A stretch of 64,000 nucleotides of DNA from Paenibacillus profundus (GTDB lineage Bacteria > Bacillota > Bacilli > Paenibacillales > Paenibacillaceae). Made by a program: the position numbers and the translations under genes. Below the pieces are notes generated by a model. The model made no database searches. It was not told the DNA's origin and saw nothing but the letters and a program-made list of their open reading frames with translations. Location of the stretch: assembly GCF_021369635.1 (NCBI RefSeq), contig NZ_JAJNBZ010000032.1, positions 1 through 64,000 on the forward strand, given 5' to 3'. Positions 46,100 to 54,584 of this stretch are shown here, in pieces (position 1 is the first letter of the stretch; every line of letters starts with the position of its first letter).

Positions 46100-47308
46100 T
46101 TAGTTATCCTGAAAAGGCGTGCCACTACTCAGAATTCCGTAAATCATGCGTAAAAGTTTGCTTGAAGCAGCTACGATTGCCACTTTAGCTGGTTTGCCTT
46201 CAAGGCGCTTTTGCTGGTAATATCGCCATAGAATCGGATTTCGAGGGCCGTGAACTTGCTTGGAAATGCCGCTAACGGATGCTTGGTAGAGCGCGGTGCG
46301 GAGATAAGCAGAGCCACGTTTTGAGATACGATTCTGGTTCGCCTTGAAGGTTCCCGACTCGTAAACAGATGAATCCAGCCCTGCAAAAGCGGTCAACTGT
46401 TTTACGGAAGGGAACCTTTTTATGTCCCCAATTTCTGCGTGGATCATTGCCGCTGTAATCGGCCCTACGCCAGGAATCGAGCGTAACAGATGGTAGGCTG
46501 AAGACTCTTGGGCTAAGGATTCCATTTGTTTTTCAAGTGAGGCAATTCCTTCTTGGTACGTCTTGAATAACTTCATAGAATTCTGCATTGCAAATACATG
46601 GGCTTTAGATCCATACAAGTCAGGGAGACTATTGCGTGCAATCTCAATGAGCTGAGAATATTTTTCTTTGTTCCAAGTCCGACCTCTACGGTTGAGCATC
46701 AGGATGGTTAATACGTCCTCTTTGTCCGCATTCAGTAAAGCTGAAGGGGAAGGAAACTTCGTAAGAAGTTGAATGGACGAAGGGTTGAAAATGTTCTGAA
46801 AAGCCTTGTCATATCCCGGAAAGGCTAAATCGAGAATGGAACGGAATTGCAGCTGTACTTCACCTAGGAGAGCCTTCCATTGGGCATGCTGGCGACAGAG
46901 AAAGCGTAGTTCGGTTACCTTTTCATTCACTGGAATGAGTGGGGTACCTTCACCTAAATAGAACGCATTAGCAATTCGAATTGCATCAATGGGATCGGTC
47001 TTCACCTTACGAGTAGAGCGCTTTTTTAGCTCATGAGTTGTTAAAGGATTTAACATGAAAACAGGATAACCATGGGAGAAAAAGAAAGAAGCAATAGGCT
47101 TCGAATAATTACCTGTAGCCTCCATGACGACCGTTGGTTGCTGCATCGTAGCTTCTTCAAGCTGAACAAGAATTGAGAGCAATGACGAAATATGATCGGG
47201 TGAGTGTAAGAAAGAGAAAGGCTTTTTCACTTGCATACCATAGGAAGTGAATGCAACAGCAACACTCTTACCCTTCGCAATATCGATACTTAAAACAGGT
47301 TGATTCAT
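46100..47308 (-). CDS. IS110-family transposase
   Basis: A 402-residue DEDD recombinase: N-terminal RuvC-like domain (VLSIDIAKGKSVAVAF, VVMEATGNY near residue 100, VKTDPIDAIRIANAF near 130) and C-terminal Tnp20 domain (LLRSIPGVGPITAAMIHAEI near 270, FAGLDSSVYESGTF with the catalytic Ser region, KRGSAYLRTALYQA). Intact from start to stop, with GGAGGTC before the ATG. It moves the element by a bridge-RNA-guided mechanism known for IS110 relatives. Confidence 0.92.
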   Translation of the reverse strand: MNQPVLSIDIAKGKSVAVAFTSYGMQVKKPFSFLHSPDHISSLLSILVQLEEATMQQPTVVMEATGNYSKPIASFFFSHGYPVFMLNPLTTHELKKRSTRKVKTDPIDAIRIANAFYLGEGTPLIPVNEKVTELRFLCRQHAQWKALLGEVQLQFRSILDLAFPGYDKAFQNIFNPSSIQLLTKFPSPSALLNADKEDVLTILMLNRRGRTWNKEKYSQLIEIARNSLPDLYGSKAHVFAMQNSMKLFKTYQEGIASLEKQMESLAQESSAYHLLRSIPGVGPITAAMIHAEIGDIKRFPSVKQLTAFAGLDSSVYESGTFKANQNRISKRGSAYLRTALYQASVSGISKQVHGPRNPILWRYYQQKRLEGKPAKVAIVAASSKLLRMIYGILSSGTPFQDN

Positions 47309-47540
47309 ATGACCTCCTTAAATGACACCAGGACCCAAAACAGTTGCTCTCCACAGGTTGGCACGGTGATACGGGCTCTTAGCCCAACCAGCTAAATCGG
47401 GGTATGAACAATGCAAGGGCTGAAACACTTTATGTGACGAGATCTAAGTCCCAACACCACATCCGTTTTTAACCCAGTGTTAATCTTTTAAGTATAAAGA
47501 AAAACTCATCCCCGATGAACTGGGATGAGCTCAATATACC
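47309..47540 (-). ncRNA. Candidate bridge RNA region of the IS110 element
   Basis: The 230-base non-coding region 5' of the transposase, where IS110-group elements encode their bridge RNA. It contains several short inverted pairs (ACGGGCTCTTAGCCC; AACCCAGTG and CACTGGGTT-like pieces; CATCCCCGATGAACTGGGATG). Assignment rests on position and family knowledge only. Confidence 0.4.
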
Positions 47541-47676
47541 AACACCGTATTCACGCTGCGGGCCTTACGACCCTTGGTTGTCTGATGAATAATCAAGGAA
47601 GTAACTCAGACAACACATGCCCCGGCCTAAGATAAGAGCTATCTAAGGCCGGGGCGTGAATACAAGAACGTTATAG
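47538..47676 (+). repeat. attC-like site B8, split by IS110
   Basis: From AACACCGTATTCACG to right arm CGTGAATAC and right core ACGTTATAGG; the left core CCGATAA lies at about 45974-45980 on the other side of the IS. Centre with GCCTAAGATA / TATCTAAGGC hairpin. Confidence 0.83.
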
Positions 47677-47758
47677 GAAATCAACGCAAATAACTAAAAA
47701 AATCAAAACCTATTTAATTTAATTGTTGAATTAACTCCCTCGGTACGATTTGATTTTC

Positions 47759-47941
47759 TCACGAATGCTCGCTTATTCGCAGGATTTCACCCTTGCCAGA
47801 AATCCAGAAAGATAGTAAACCACGAAAGTTAACAGCACGTGCGACATGCATTTGCTGAGCGATGTCGATCCCGACGACCAGATGCTGAGCAGTAATTTTT
47901 TCAATGAGTTGATTTTGTTTGTCCTGCGATTTAAACTTCAT
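47759..47941 (-). pseudogene. Fragment of a second IS110-type transposase
   Basis: Minus-strand MKFKSQDKQNQLIEKITAQH then LVVGIDIAQQMHVARAVNFR is the start of a different IS110-family transposase (first catalytic Asp in GIDIAQ). After about 45 residues it runs into unrelated sequence and stops. The rest of the gene is missing. It lies inside the last intact cassette of block B, replacing whatever gene was there; the cassette ends GTTATAGGA and TCCTATAAC remain exact complements. Confidence 0.75.
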
Positions 47942-48120
47942 AGTAGAGCGTCCTCCTAGATGATGGGATTTTAAGGGCTATGACCCGTTGCGTACTCCCA
48001 TCGTACCGAGGCGCTTTTCTTTTTTCAAAGACGAAATTAATCCATCTACAGGAATGCTAACGGAGAACGATAGGGAGAACGATAGTTGAATTGTGTAAGT
48101 GTCTCGAAGAAGGCGCTAAT

Positions 48121-48255
48121 ATCCTATAACAATGTGTTCACGCTTTTCACGCTTCGGGCCGGCTGCACCGGCCCTCGGTCGTCAGTAGATAATTCGGTGA
48201 TGTGGATTCAGTCGACACATCCATTCACCCAACCTCATCGCGGACGGCTGAGATC
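48121..48255 (+). repeat. attC-like site B9, right end lost
   Basis: Left core TCCTATAAC, arm TGTTCACG (with CACGCTT repeated), centre with GGGCCGGCTGCACCGGCCC and CTCATCGCGG. After GACGGCTGAGATCG the match stops; no right arm or GTTA core. It marks the end of block B. Confidence 0.75.
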
Positions 48256-48322
48256 GTGCTAGTTACACGAATATAAGCATGAATAGTTGAGATGGAAACT
48301 GTCGATTTCCTATGACGTTTTT

Positions 48323-48373
48323 CAACTTGACACTGTAAAGATTGTTTAATATAATCTTTACAGTGTCAAGTTG
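48323..48373 (+). promoter_or_regulatory. Consensus promoter within a perfect TetR-type operator
   Basis: A 20-bp arm from CAACTTGACACTG at 48323 pairs exactly with its complement ending at 48373. Inside lie TTGACA (48327) and TATAAT (48350) with 17 bases between: a perfect sigma-A promoter. A dimer bound to the arms would cover both boxes. The TetR gene starts 20 bases downstream, so autorepression is very likely. Confidence 0.8.
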
Positions 48374-48393
48374 TATGAAAGGAAGTATATCAA

Positions 48394-48972
48394 ATGAAAG
48401 AAAAACCATATCATCACGGTGATTTGCGAAATAAACTTATAGAAGCTGGTATAGGGCTTATTAATGAAGATGGTTTAAAAGGTTTTTCCCTGCGTAAGGT
48501 CGCAGCGAAATGCAACGTCAGTCATGCCGCACCATACAGCCATTTTAAAGACATAGACGAGTTGATTTATGCCATGGGCGAGCATGTAACGGAGCGATTT
48601 GTGGAAAAGATGCGTACATCAATTCGTGGACAGGAAAACAGTCTCGAAGCGACCTCACTGCTTGGGCAGGCTTATATTTCCTTCTTCATTGAAAATCCGC
48701 AATATTTTCAGTTCCTTTTCTATCACTCAGGATTAACCATTGATTTGGACAATGATAACGCCAATGATTATCCGCCATTTGCTTTATTCAGGACAACGGC
48801 GTATCAAATGTTTCACAGCATAGGGTTGCCAGAGAAAGCTTATTCAGAAAAATTGATTGTTCTTTGGTCAATGGTACACGGCATAGCCTCGCTGCTTACC
48901 AATCAGGGTATCCGATATTCCGGGGACTGGATTAATGTTTTTATAAACAATTGTATTAAGGAGATAGAATGA
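48394..48972 (+). CDS. TetR-family transcriptional regulator
   Basis: A 192-residue TetR protein: N-terminal helix-turn-helix with GLKGFSLRKVAAKCNVSHAA at residues 30-49 and PYSHFKDIDELIYAMGEHV, followed by an all-helical ligand domain of the WHG type. GAAAGGAAG precedes the ATG. First gene of a three-gene operon with two flavoproteins (ATGATG overlap). It probably represses itself and the reductases through the operator over its own promoter; the inducer may be a quinone or nitro compound by analogy. Confidence 0.9.
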   Translation: MKEKPYHHGDLRNKLIEAGIGLINEDGLKGFSLRKVAAKCNVSHAAPYSHFKDIDELIYAMGEHVTERFVEKMRTSIRGQENSLEATSLLGQAYISFFIENPQYFQFLFYHSGLTIDLDNDNANDYPPFALFRTTAYQMFHSIGLPEKAYSEKLIVLWSMVHGIASLLTNQGIRYSGDWINVFINNCIKEIE

Positions 48973-49472
48973 TGAAAATTATTATACATGATTTGAATCA
49001 ACAAGAATTCATGGCGTTGTATGATAACCAAAATACAGACGTAACTGTTATATCAGACAATGGCACAATCCGTAAATGCATTGGTTGCTTCGGATGCTGG
49101 ATCAAAACACCAGGAAAATGCGTTATAAAGGATGGTTATCACAATATGGGTGAACTTCTTTCAAAATGCCATGAGCTGGTTATTATCAGTAAATGTGTTT
49201 ATGGGAGCTACAGCCCCTTTGTATGCAATATTGTAGATCGGAGCTTACCATATCTTCTGCCTTATTTTGTAATAAAAAATGGAGAAACCCATCACCGATT
49301 CCGGTATGATAACAAATTCACTCTATCGGTACATTTTTATGGCAATGACATAACCAAAGCAGAAAAGGAAACCGCACAAGCTCTGGTTGCGGCGAATAGC
49401 GTGAACTTAAATTCCATAGGAAACAAGATGTATTTCCATAACAGCCTACAAGCAATCAAGGAGGTTATATAG
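48969..49472 (+). CDS. Flavodoxin-fold reductase with Cys motif
   Basis: A 167-residue protein with a flavodoxin-like fold; RKCIGCFGCWIKTPGKC near residue 36 is the Cys pattern of iron-sulfur flavoprotein/NADPH-dependent FMN reductase relatives, and CHELVIISKCVYGSYSPFV near 70 fits the FMN-binding loop. It overlaps the TetR gene and is followed directly by another flavoprotein gene, so the two may act as a pair on the same electron acceptor. Confidence 0.78.
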   Translation: MMKIIIHDLNQQEFMALYDNQNTDVTVISDNGTIRKCIGCFGCWIKTPGKCVIKDGYHNMGELLSKCHELVIISKCVYGSYSPFVCNIVDRSLPYLLPYFVIKNGETHHRFRYDNKFTLSVHFYGNDITKAEKETAQALVAANSVNLNSIGNKMYFHNSLQAIKEVI

Positions 49473-50110
49473 TGAGAATCGCTATGATAAATGGAAGCCC
49501 AAAGTTAGGAAAGAGCAATTCGGGCATGATGCTCAAAGCACTTGAACCCCTGATAATCTCCGAGCATGAAATATCACACTATAATATGAATAAAAAACCG
49601 CTTACCGATGAGCAATACATCGAGCTTTGCCACATGGATACACTGATAATTGCATTCCCTCTATACTTCGATGCAATACCGTCGCATTTACTAAGGATGT
49701 TGACTACTCTTGAAGGGTATATGAAAGCAGAACGGAAAAAGGAAATTTATGTTTATGCTCTTGTAAACAATGGATTTTATGAGGGGAAGCAAACTTACAT
49801 TGCTCTTGAAATCATCAAAAACTGGTGCATACGATCCGGCCTTCATTTTGGACAAGGAATCGGACAAGGCGCCGGTGAAATGATGGGTTTTATCGAAAAG
49901 GTACCACTTGGCCAGGGCCCTTTAAAAAATCTAGGAAAGGCAATGGAAAGCCTGGCAAAAAATATACATTCGCATGGTAGTGATGAATCCTTGCTGTTCA
50001 GTCCAAATTTCCCGCGCTTTGCCTGGCGCTTTGCAGCGACACACTCTTTTTGGCATGCAAAAGCTAAAAAGAATGGTCTGAAGAAGAAAGATATTATGAA
50101 AAGGCTTTAA
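49472..50110 (+). CDS. NAD(P)H-dependent flavin oxidoreductase
   Basis: A 212-residue flavodoxin-fold oxidoreductase: the start MRIAMINGSPKLGKSNSGMM has the phosphate-binding loop, LIIAFPLYFDAIPSHLLRML near residue 65 holds the FMN site. GTG start overlapping the preceding stop. Third gene of the TetR operon. Role inferred as reduction of quinones or other xenobiotics. Confidence 0.82.
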   Translation: MRIAMINGSPKLGKSNSGMMLKALEPLIISEHEISHYNMNKKPLTDEQYIELCHMDTLIIAFPLYFDAIPSHLLRMLTTLEGYMKAERKKEIYVYALVNNGFYEGKQTYIALEIIKNWCIRSGLHFGQGIGQGAGEMMGFIEKVPLGQGPLKNLGKAMESLAKNIHSHGSDESLLFSPNFPRFAWRFAATHSFWHAKAKKNGLKKKDIMKRL

Positions 50111-50198
50111 GAAGGCACCGTTCTCGTGGAATAATCATCAACGTCGATACATAATTGGGGTAGATTATTAATGAAAATCGGACTGTCGATTAATGAGT

Positions 50199-50246
50199 TG
50201 ACAGCGTCCCTGCGTTCATAATGAATGCGGGGGCGCTGTTGTTTTC
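50199..50246 (+). terminator. Terminator of the TetR operon
   Basis: ACAGCG and CCCTGCGTTCAT pair with the matching ATGAATGCGGG and CGCTGT, followed by TGTTTTC. Strong stem with one bulge. Confidence 0.75.
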
Positions 50247-50381
50247 TGTGAAGAAAGGATATGTTGAAAAAGGGTCTGCAAAATAACAACATTCCATTTC
50301 GATAAAAGTAAGGAGAATTAGCAGTTTTTTATGGTATACTATGGAACAAATGTTCTATAGCGAAAGTCAGCGGGTGAAGTG

Positions 50382-52664
50382 ATGAAGGATCAAGTGAAAA
50401 TCGCTGTGAGGCCTTTGGTGGAGTACGTGTACCGCAGCGGGGATTTGGATAGCGGGTTCAGGGCAGGAACGGCCCTGACGGAGGGAACCAAAGCGCATCA
50501 GCAGGTGCAGCGAACTTACGGCGAGTCGGATCAGAAAGAAGTATATCTATCGGTGGAGATTCCTTGCGGAGATCTGCTGTTTGTCATAGACGGGCGCTGC
50601 GGCGGGTTGTTGGTAGAAGAAGATGGATCCGTGATCATCGATGAGATTAAATCGACTTCTGGCGAGATCCCACAGACACTGGAGGATACCTATCCAGTTC
50701 ATTGGGCTCAAGCTAAATGCTATGCCTATATGTACGCCAGAGAGCATGGAACTGCTCGAATGAAAATCCAATTGACCTACGTACAAGTCGTAACGGGCGA
50801 ACAAAGACGGTTTCAGCAGGAGGCAGTTTTTGCGGATGTAGAGTCATTTGTACGGCATGTGGTGGAGAATTATGCTCCTTATGCACGGATGCTTCGCGCT
50901 CACCGGATTTCACGGGACAGAAGCATCAGCGGGCTGGAATTCCCCTTCGCTTCTTATCGGGCCGGACAGCGGAAATTAGCGGGAGCGGTCTATAAAGTGA
51001 TCGAAGAGGGAGTAAAATTATTTGCCAAAGCTCCCACAGGGATCGGAAAGACGATCTCGACAACGTTTCCCGCCGTAAAGGCAATGGGGACGGGACAGCT
51101 TGAGCAGATTTTCTATTTGACCGCCAAGACGACTACCCGTACCGCAGCGGAGGAGACGTTCGCCCTGATGCAGTCGCAAGGATTGCAGATGCATACCGTA
51201 ACTATCACGGCCAAGGAGAAAATTTGTTTTCAGGATCAGGTGAGCTGCCGCAAGGAAGATTGTCCATTCGCGGACGGCTACTATGATCGGATTAATGAGG
51301 CGGTACTTGATATATTGACTAACGAGTCGCTAATCAGCCGGCAAATAATTGAGCAATACGCACGCAAGCACCGGGTTTGTCCGTTTGAATTTTCGCTTGA
51401 TCTCGCTTATGCGGCGGATGCGGTGATCTGCGACTATAATTATATTTTCGACCCTAGAATTTCTTTAAAAAGAATGTTCGCCGAGCGGAAGAGCCGGACG
51501 GCGCTTCTGATTGACGAGGCGCATAATCTGATGGATCGGGCGCGAGAGATGTATTCGGCCACATTGAATAAAGGGGATTTCCTCAGCTTGCAGCGGGAAT
51601 ATAAAGAGCTTAACGCTGAGGTGCACAAGGCGGCCAAGGCGGTGAACACCTTCTTTATACAACTGCGCAAAGAATCGGACGGAAAAGCACAAATTACGCA
51701 GGAGGTTCCTGTACAACTGGTTGAACGAGCCGAGGCATTTATCCTCGTAGCAGAAGAGGAGCTTGGCTCCCGTCAGGATACAGAGCAGTCGCAGTTGTTG
51801 CTGCAGGTTTATTTTGCGGCCCAGAGTTTTGTGAGGATCAGCAAGCTGTACGACGAAAGATATGTAACCTATGCCGAGATTTCTTCGAGAGAAGTATCCA
51901 TTAAGCTGTTCTGTCTCGATCCTTCTCATCTGCTACGGGAAATGGGCAAGGGCTTCCGCTCGCATATTTTCTTCTCGGCTACCCTTACGCCGATGTCCTA
52001 TTATCGGGACATGCTGGGGGCAAGTCCGGAGGATTATACATTGTCGCTGCCTTCTCCTTTCTTCCGCGAGCAGCTTTCGGTCCAGATCGAGCCGTTGTCG
52101 ACGCGTTATCACGATCGCGAGGGAACCAAGCTTGAGCTGGCGAGACTGCTGGGGCTGATGATTACCGATCGTCCCGGAAATTATTTATTCTTTTTTCCTT
52201 CTTATGCTTATATGAATCTCGTCTATGAAGCTTTTGCTGCTGCTCATGCAGAAGATGCAAACTTGCGGCTGTTGCTGCAGCGGGGGGATATGGCGGAGGA
52301 GGAGCGGGACAGTTTCCTGTCAGCCTTCGATGCTGGAAATGAAGGGATATTGATCGGTTTTGCGGTTATGGGCGGAGTTTTCTCCGAGGGGATCGATCTA
52401 GTGGGAGACCGCTTGACCGGCGTTGCCATCGTTGGTGTAGGACTGCCGCAGATCGGCCTGGAGCGTGATATCATCCGCGACTACTTCAACTCGCAGGGCA
52501 AGAACGGTTTTGACTATGCCTACGTATATCCGGGTATGAACAAGGTACTGCAGGCCGGCGGGCGGCTGATCCGTACAGAGACGGATCAGGGGGAATTACT
52601 GCTGATCGATGACCGTTATCTGCAGCCGCATTATGCGGCATTGCTGCCGGATGAGTGGAAGTGA
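50382..52664 (+). CDS. PD-(D/E)XK nuclease fused to DinG/XPD-type helicase
   Basis: A 760-residue protein. Residues 1-160 form a PD-(D/E)XK nuclease domain: LLFVIDGRCGGLLVEEDGS then IIDEIKSTSG with the E-x-K pair and WAQAKCYAYM. Then an XPD/DinG superfamily 2 helicase: Walker A APTGIGKTISTTFP near residue 219, four Cys of an iron-sulfur cluster (CFQDQVSCRKEDCPF and CPFEF, residues 280-330), DEAH box LLIDEAHN near 380, and motif VI QAGGRLIRTETDQG near 730. It probably unwinds and trims DNA in repair. Single gene with its own promoter region. Confidence 0.88.
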   Translation: MKDQVKIAVRPLVEYVYRSGDLDSGFRAGTALTEGTKAHQQVQRTYGESDQKEVYLSVEIPCGDLLFVIDGRCGGLLVEEDGSVIIDEIKSTSGEIPQTLEDTYPVHWAQAKCYAYMYAREHGTARMKIQLTYVQVVTGEQRRFQQEAVFADVESFVRHVVENYAPYARMLRAHRISRDRSISGLEFPFASYRAGQRKLAGAVYKVIEEGVKLFAKAPTGIGKTISTTFPAVKAMGTGQLEQIFYLTAKTTTRTAAEETFALMQSQGLQMHTVTITAKEKICFQDQVSCRKEDCPFADGYYDRINEAVLDILTNESLISRQIIEQYARKHRVCPFEFSLDLAYAADAVICDYNYIFDPRISLKRMFAERKSRTALLIDEAHNLMDRAREMYSATLNKGDFLSLQREYKELNAEVHKAAKAVNTFFIQLRKESDGKAQITQEVPVQLVERAEAFILVAEEELGSRQDTEQSQLLLQVYFAAQSFVRISKLYDERYVTYAEISSREVSIKLFCLDPSHLLREMGKGFRSHIFFSATLTPMSYYRDMLGASPEDYTLSLPSPFFREQLSVQIEPLSTRYHDREGTKLELARLLGLMITDRPGNYLFFFPSYAYMNLVYEAFAAAHAEDANLRLLLQRGDMAEEERDSFLSAFDAGNEGILIGFAVMGGVFSEGIDLVGDRLTGVAIVGVGLPQIGLERDIIRDYFNSQGKNGFDYAYVYPGMNKVLQAGGRLIRTETDQGELLLIDDRYLQPHYAALLPDEWK

Positions 52665-52778
52665 GCGGTAACGGTGGAACTTTCACATAAACATGGATTT
52701 GACCAAAAAAGAGGGATCGTTTTGTTTAGAAGGTCTGTTATGGAAGGAGCCATAATTCTGCCCGAAAGTGTGGCCATG

Positions 52779-52817
52779 AAAAAAGCGCCCCTTCCTTGTT
52801 GGAAAGAACGCTTTAGG
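52779..52817 (-). terminator. Terminator of the RpiR gene
   Basis: On the minus strand AAAGCGTTCTTTCC pairs with GGAAGGGGCGCTTT and runs into a T tract. It ends the minus-strand catabolic operon. Confidence 0.75.
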
Positions 52818-52830
52818 AACTTTGTTATTT

Positions 52831-53691
52831 TCATAAATAATAGTTGGTCATCGCCTGATCGCTGGCCAGAACGGCCTCACTGTCAAGCTTCTTCTTCAGG
52901 TAAGCCTTGTCCGACGAAATGAAGATGCTCATGATCAAATCGACGACGAACAGGAACGTGATGTGGTTGGACATCAGCGCGCTGTTATTGACCGATATCT
53001 TATCCGGCACGATGATGTTCACGTCCGCATTCTCCGTAATGGGTGACGAATCGTAACAGGTGATCGTAATCGTCTTGACCTGGTGAACATGCGCGATCGC
53101 TACCGTCTCCACGATTTCCTTCGTCGAGCCGGAGCGGGAGAATGCCACAACAGCGTCCTCTTTGCTGCACTGTGCAGCGGCGATTTTCATGGCGCGGCTG
53201 TCATTGATCGCTTCGGCCATGATGCCGATAATGGACAAGCGATTCTTCAAGGCGATAGCAGCCAGATAAGAATCGAACATGCCGATAATATAGATGCGCC
53301 GGGCTCCCTTCAGAATGTCTACCACTTGGCGGAGCTGTTCCTCGGTGACAAGCGCTGATGTATTGACAATCAGTTCATTATAATCGAGCGCAAGCGCATC
53401 GATCGGATTGATTTCTCGTCTTTCTTTTTTCTTGGCCTGCATATCCCGATAGAAGGCGTCTTGGGCGAAGGCGATTTTGAAATCGTTGAAGCCCTTGAAC
53501 CCGACCTTTTTACAGAAGCGGTTAATACTTGTCTCCGATACGCCGATTTCATTGGCAATGGCCGTAATCGTGTTGCGCGTAATAAAATCCGGATTGTGTA
53601 TGACGAAATTGGCGATCTGATTTTCGCCATATGTTAATTTCTGCGATTGGGATACGATTTTGGCGATGACGGCCGGAACTTGTGAAGACAT
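52831..53691 (-). CDS. MurR/RpiR-family regulator with SIS domain
   Basis: A 286-residue regulator: N-terminal HTH_6 domain (TITAIANEIGVSETSINRFC near residue 40) and C-terminal SIS sugar-isomerase domain (RRIYIIGMFDSYLAAIALKN near 130, VVAFSRSGSTKEIVETV near 178). The ATG at 53691 sits four bases after AGGAGGAGG; codons upstream to 53799 are not needed. It is the last gene of the minus-strand operon and its probable regulator, sensing a phosphorylated sugar or related metabolite. Confidence 0.9.
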   Translation of the reverse strand: MSSQVPAVIAKIVSQSQKLTYGENQIANFVIHNPDFITRNTITAIANEIGVSETSINRFCKKVGFKGFNDFKIAFAQDAFYRDMQAKKKERREINPIDALALDYNELIVNTSALVTEEQLRQVVDILKGARRIYIIGMFDSYLAAIALKNRLSIIGIMAEAINDSRAMKIAAAQCSKEDAVVAFSRSGSTKEIVETVAIAHVHQVKTITITCYDSSPITENADVNIIVPDKISVNNSALMSNHITFLFVVDLIMSIFISSDKAYLKKKLDSEAVLASDQAMTNYYL

Positions 53692-53789
53692 GATACCTCC
53701 TCCTGATCTAACGCTGGAAATGACTACTCCGGCGTGTCTGGCAATAGCCTTCCCCATTATATCATACTGAGTGAGGTATTGAGAGTGTG

Positions 53790-54467
53790 TCATATCCATA
53801 ATTTACAAGTTTCGATCTGCTCCTTAAAATCTCCAGTCGAAAGCTGTTGCTCCCCGATCAAATAGACATAGTCCAGCAAGTTGGGGAGGCAGGGAAGTCC
53901 CAGCAGCTCTTTGCAGAAGGCATGCGCAGCGATCTCACAGCACTGCACTACGCTTGATTTTCTCGAATATGGCCCAAGCTTGAAAACCTCAATCCGCTCA
54001 AGCTTTTCATTCGTAAAAATCTGCTCCCGGTACTCCAGCCAGTGATAGAACTCATGAGCCAGATGAATATCGACTAGAAGGTCGAGTTCCGCTGCGTAGC
54101 CGCTGAACCTTTCCCCTAGGATTTCTTGGCATACCGTCCGCATTCCCTTGAGCGAGGAGGCGTACAGAATAATTTCCGGTGTTGTCTTAGAGAATTCGAT
54201 CTGTGCGCGGAAGGAGACGTTATGAAATTGGCCAGAGGACTCCGTGATCTCATAACGAAGTCCGGCGTCCCTGCACATGTCGCGAATGCCGAGGCCTTTG
54301 TATGTCGCAGCCGCCAAGCGTCCGGCCTGAAGCGACTTATGAACGTAATACGGAATTTTCTCTGGCGGTATTTTATGAAACAATGGATCCTGGCGCAGCT
54401 CCATACAGCCTAAGACCTCATCGGACAGACCGGACAGTGAGTTCGGTAAAAGGGTGTGAATCGGCAT
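53790..54467 (-). CDS. HExxH-motif protein, putative metallopeptidase
   Basis: A 225-residue soluble protein of no family I can name. LVDIHLAHEFYHWLEYREQ near residue 130 has a HExxH zinc motif, and CCEIAAHAFCKELLG about 50 residues on supplies a candidate third ligand (Glu). This spacing fits small zincin-type peptidases. AAGGAGG is eight bases before the ATG. It lies between the oxoprolinase-type gene and the RpiR regulator, so it may act on the same substrate class, for example releasing it from a peptide. Confidence 0.6.
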   Translation of the reverse strand: MPIHTLLPNSLSGLSDEVLGCMELRQDPLFHKIPPEKIPYYVHKSLQAGRLAAATYKGLGIRDMCRDAGLRYEITESSGQFHNVSFRAQIEFSKTTPEIILYASSLKGMRTVCQEILGERFSGYAAELDLLVDIHLAHEFYHWLEYREQIFTNEKLERIEVFKLGPYSRKSSVVQCCEIAAHAFCKELLGLPCLPNLLDYVYLIGEQQLSTGDFKEQIETCKLWI

Positions 54468-54584
54468 TCGAACGCCTCCTTGCTAATTCAGGTATCCTTA
54501 GTGAGCAAAATGAGTGACTATAAGCCTGTTTTTTATCCCAAATAACGCTCTGCAGTTTCGTTAGAAATACAAGTCGGTTTCCGA

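Larger units (their letters stand above)
45981..47540 (-). mobile_element. IS110-family element inserted in an attC-like left core
   Basis: About 1.56 kb. Left of it the HAD cassette ends CATCCGATAA, the expected left half of a site (complement of that cassette's start GTTATCGGA). Right of it the site resumes AACACCGTATTCACG. So the element lies in the TAAC core. It carries one transposase on the minus strand, 119 bases after the gene and about 230 bases before it. No long terminal inverted repeats are visible, as usual for IS110. Confidence 0.75.
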
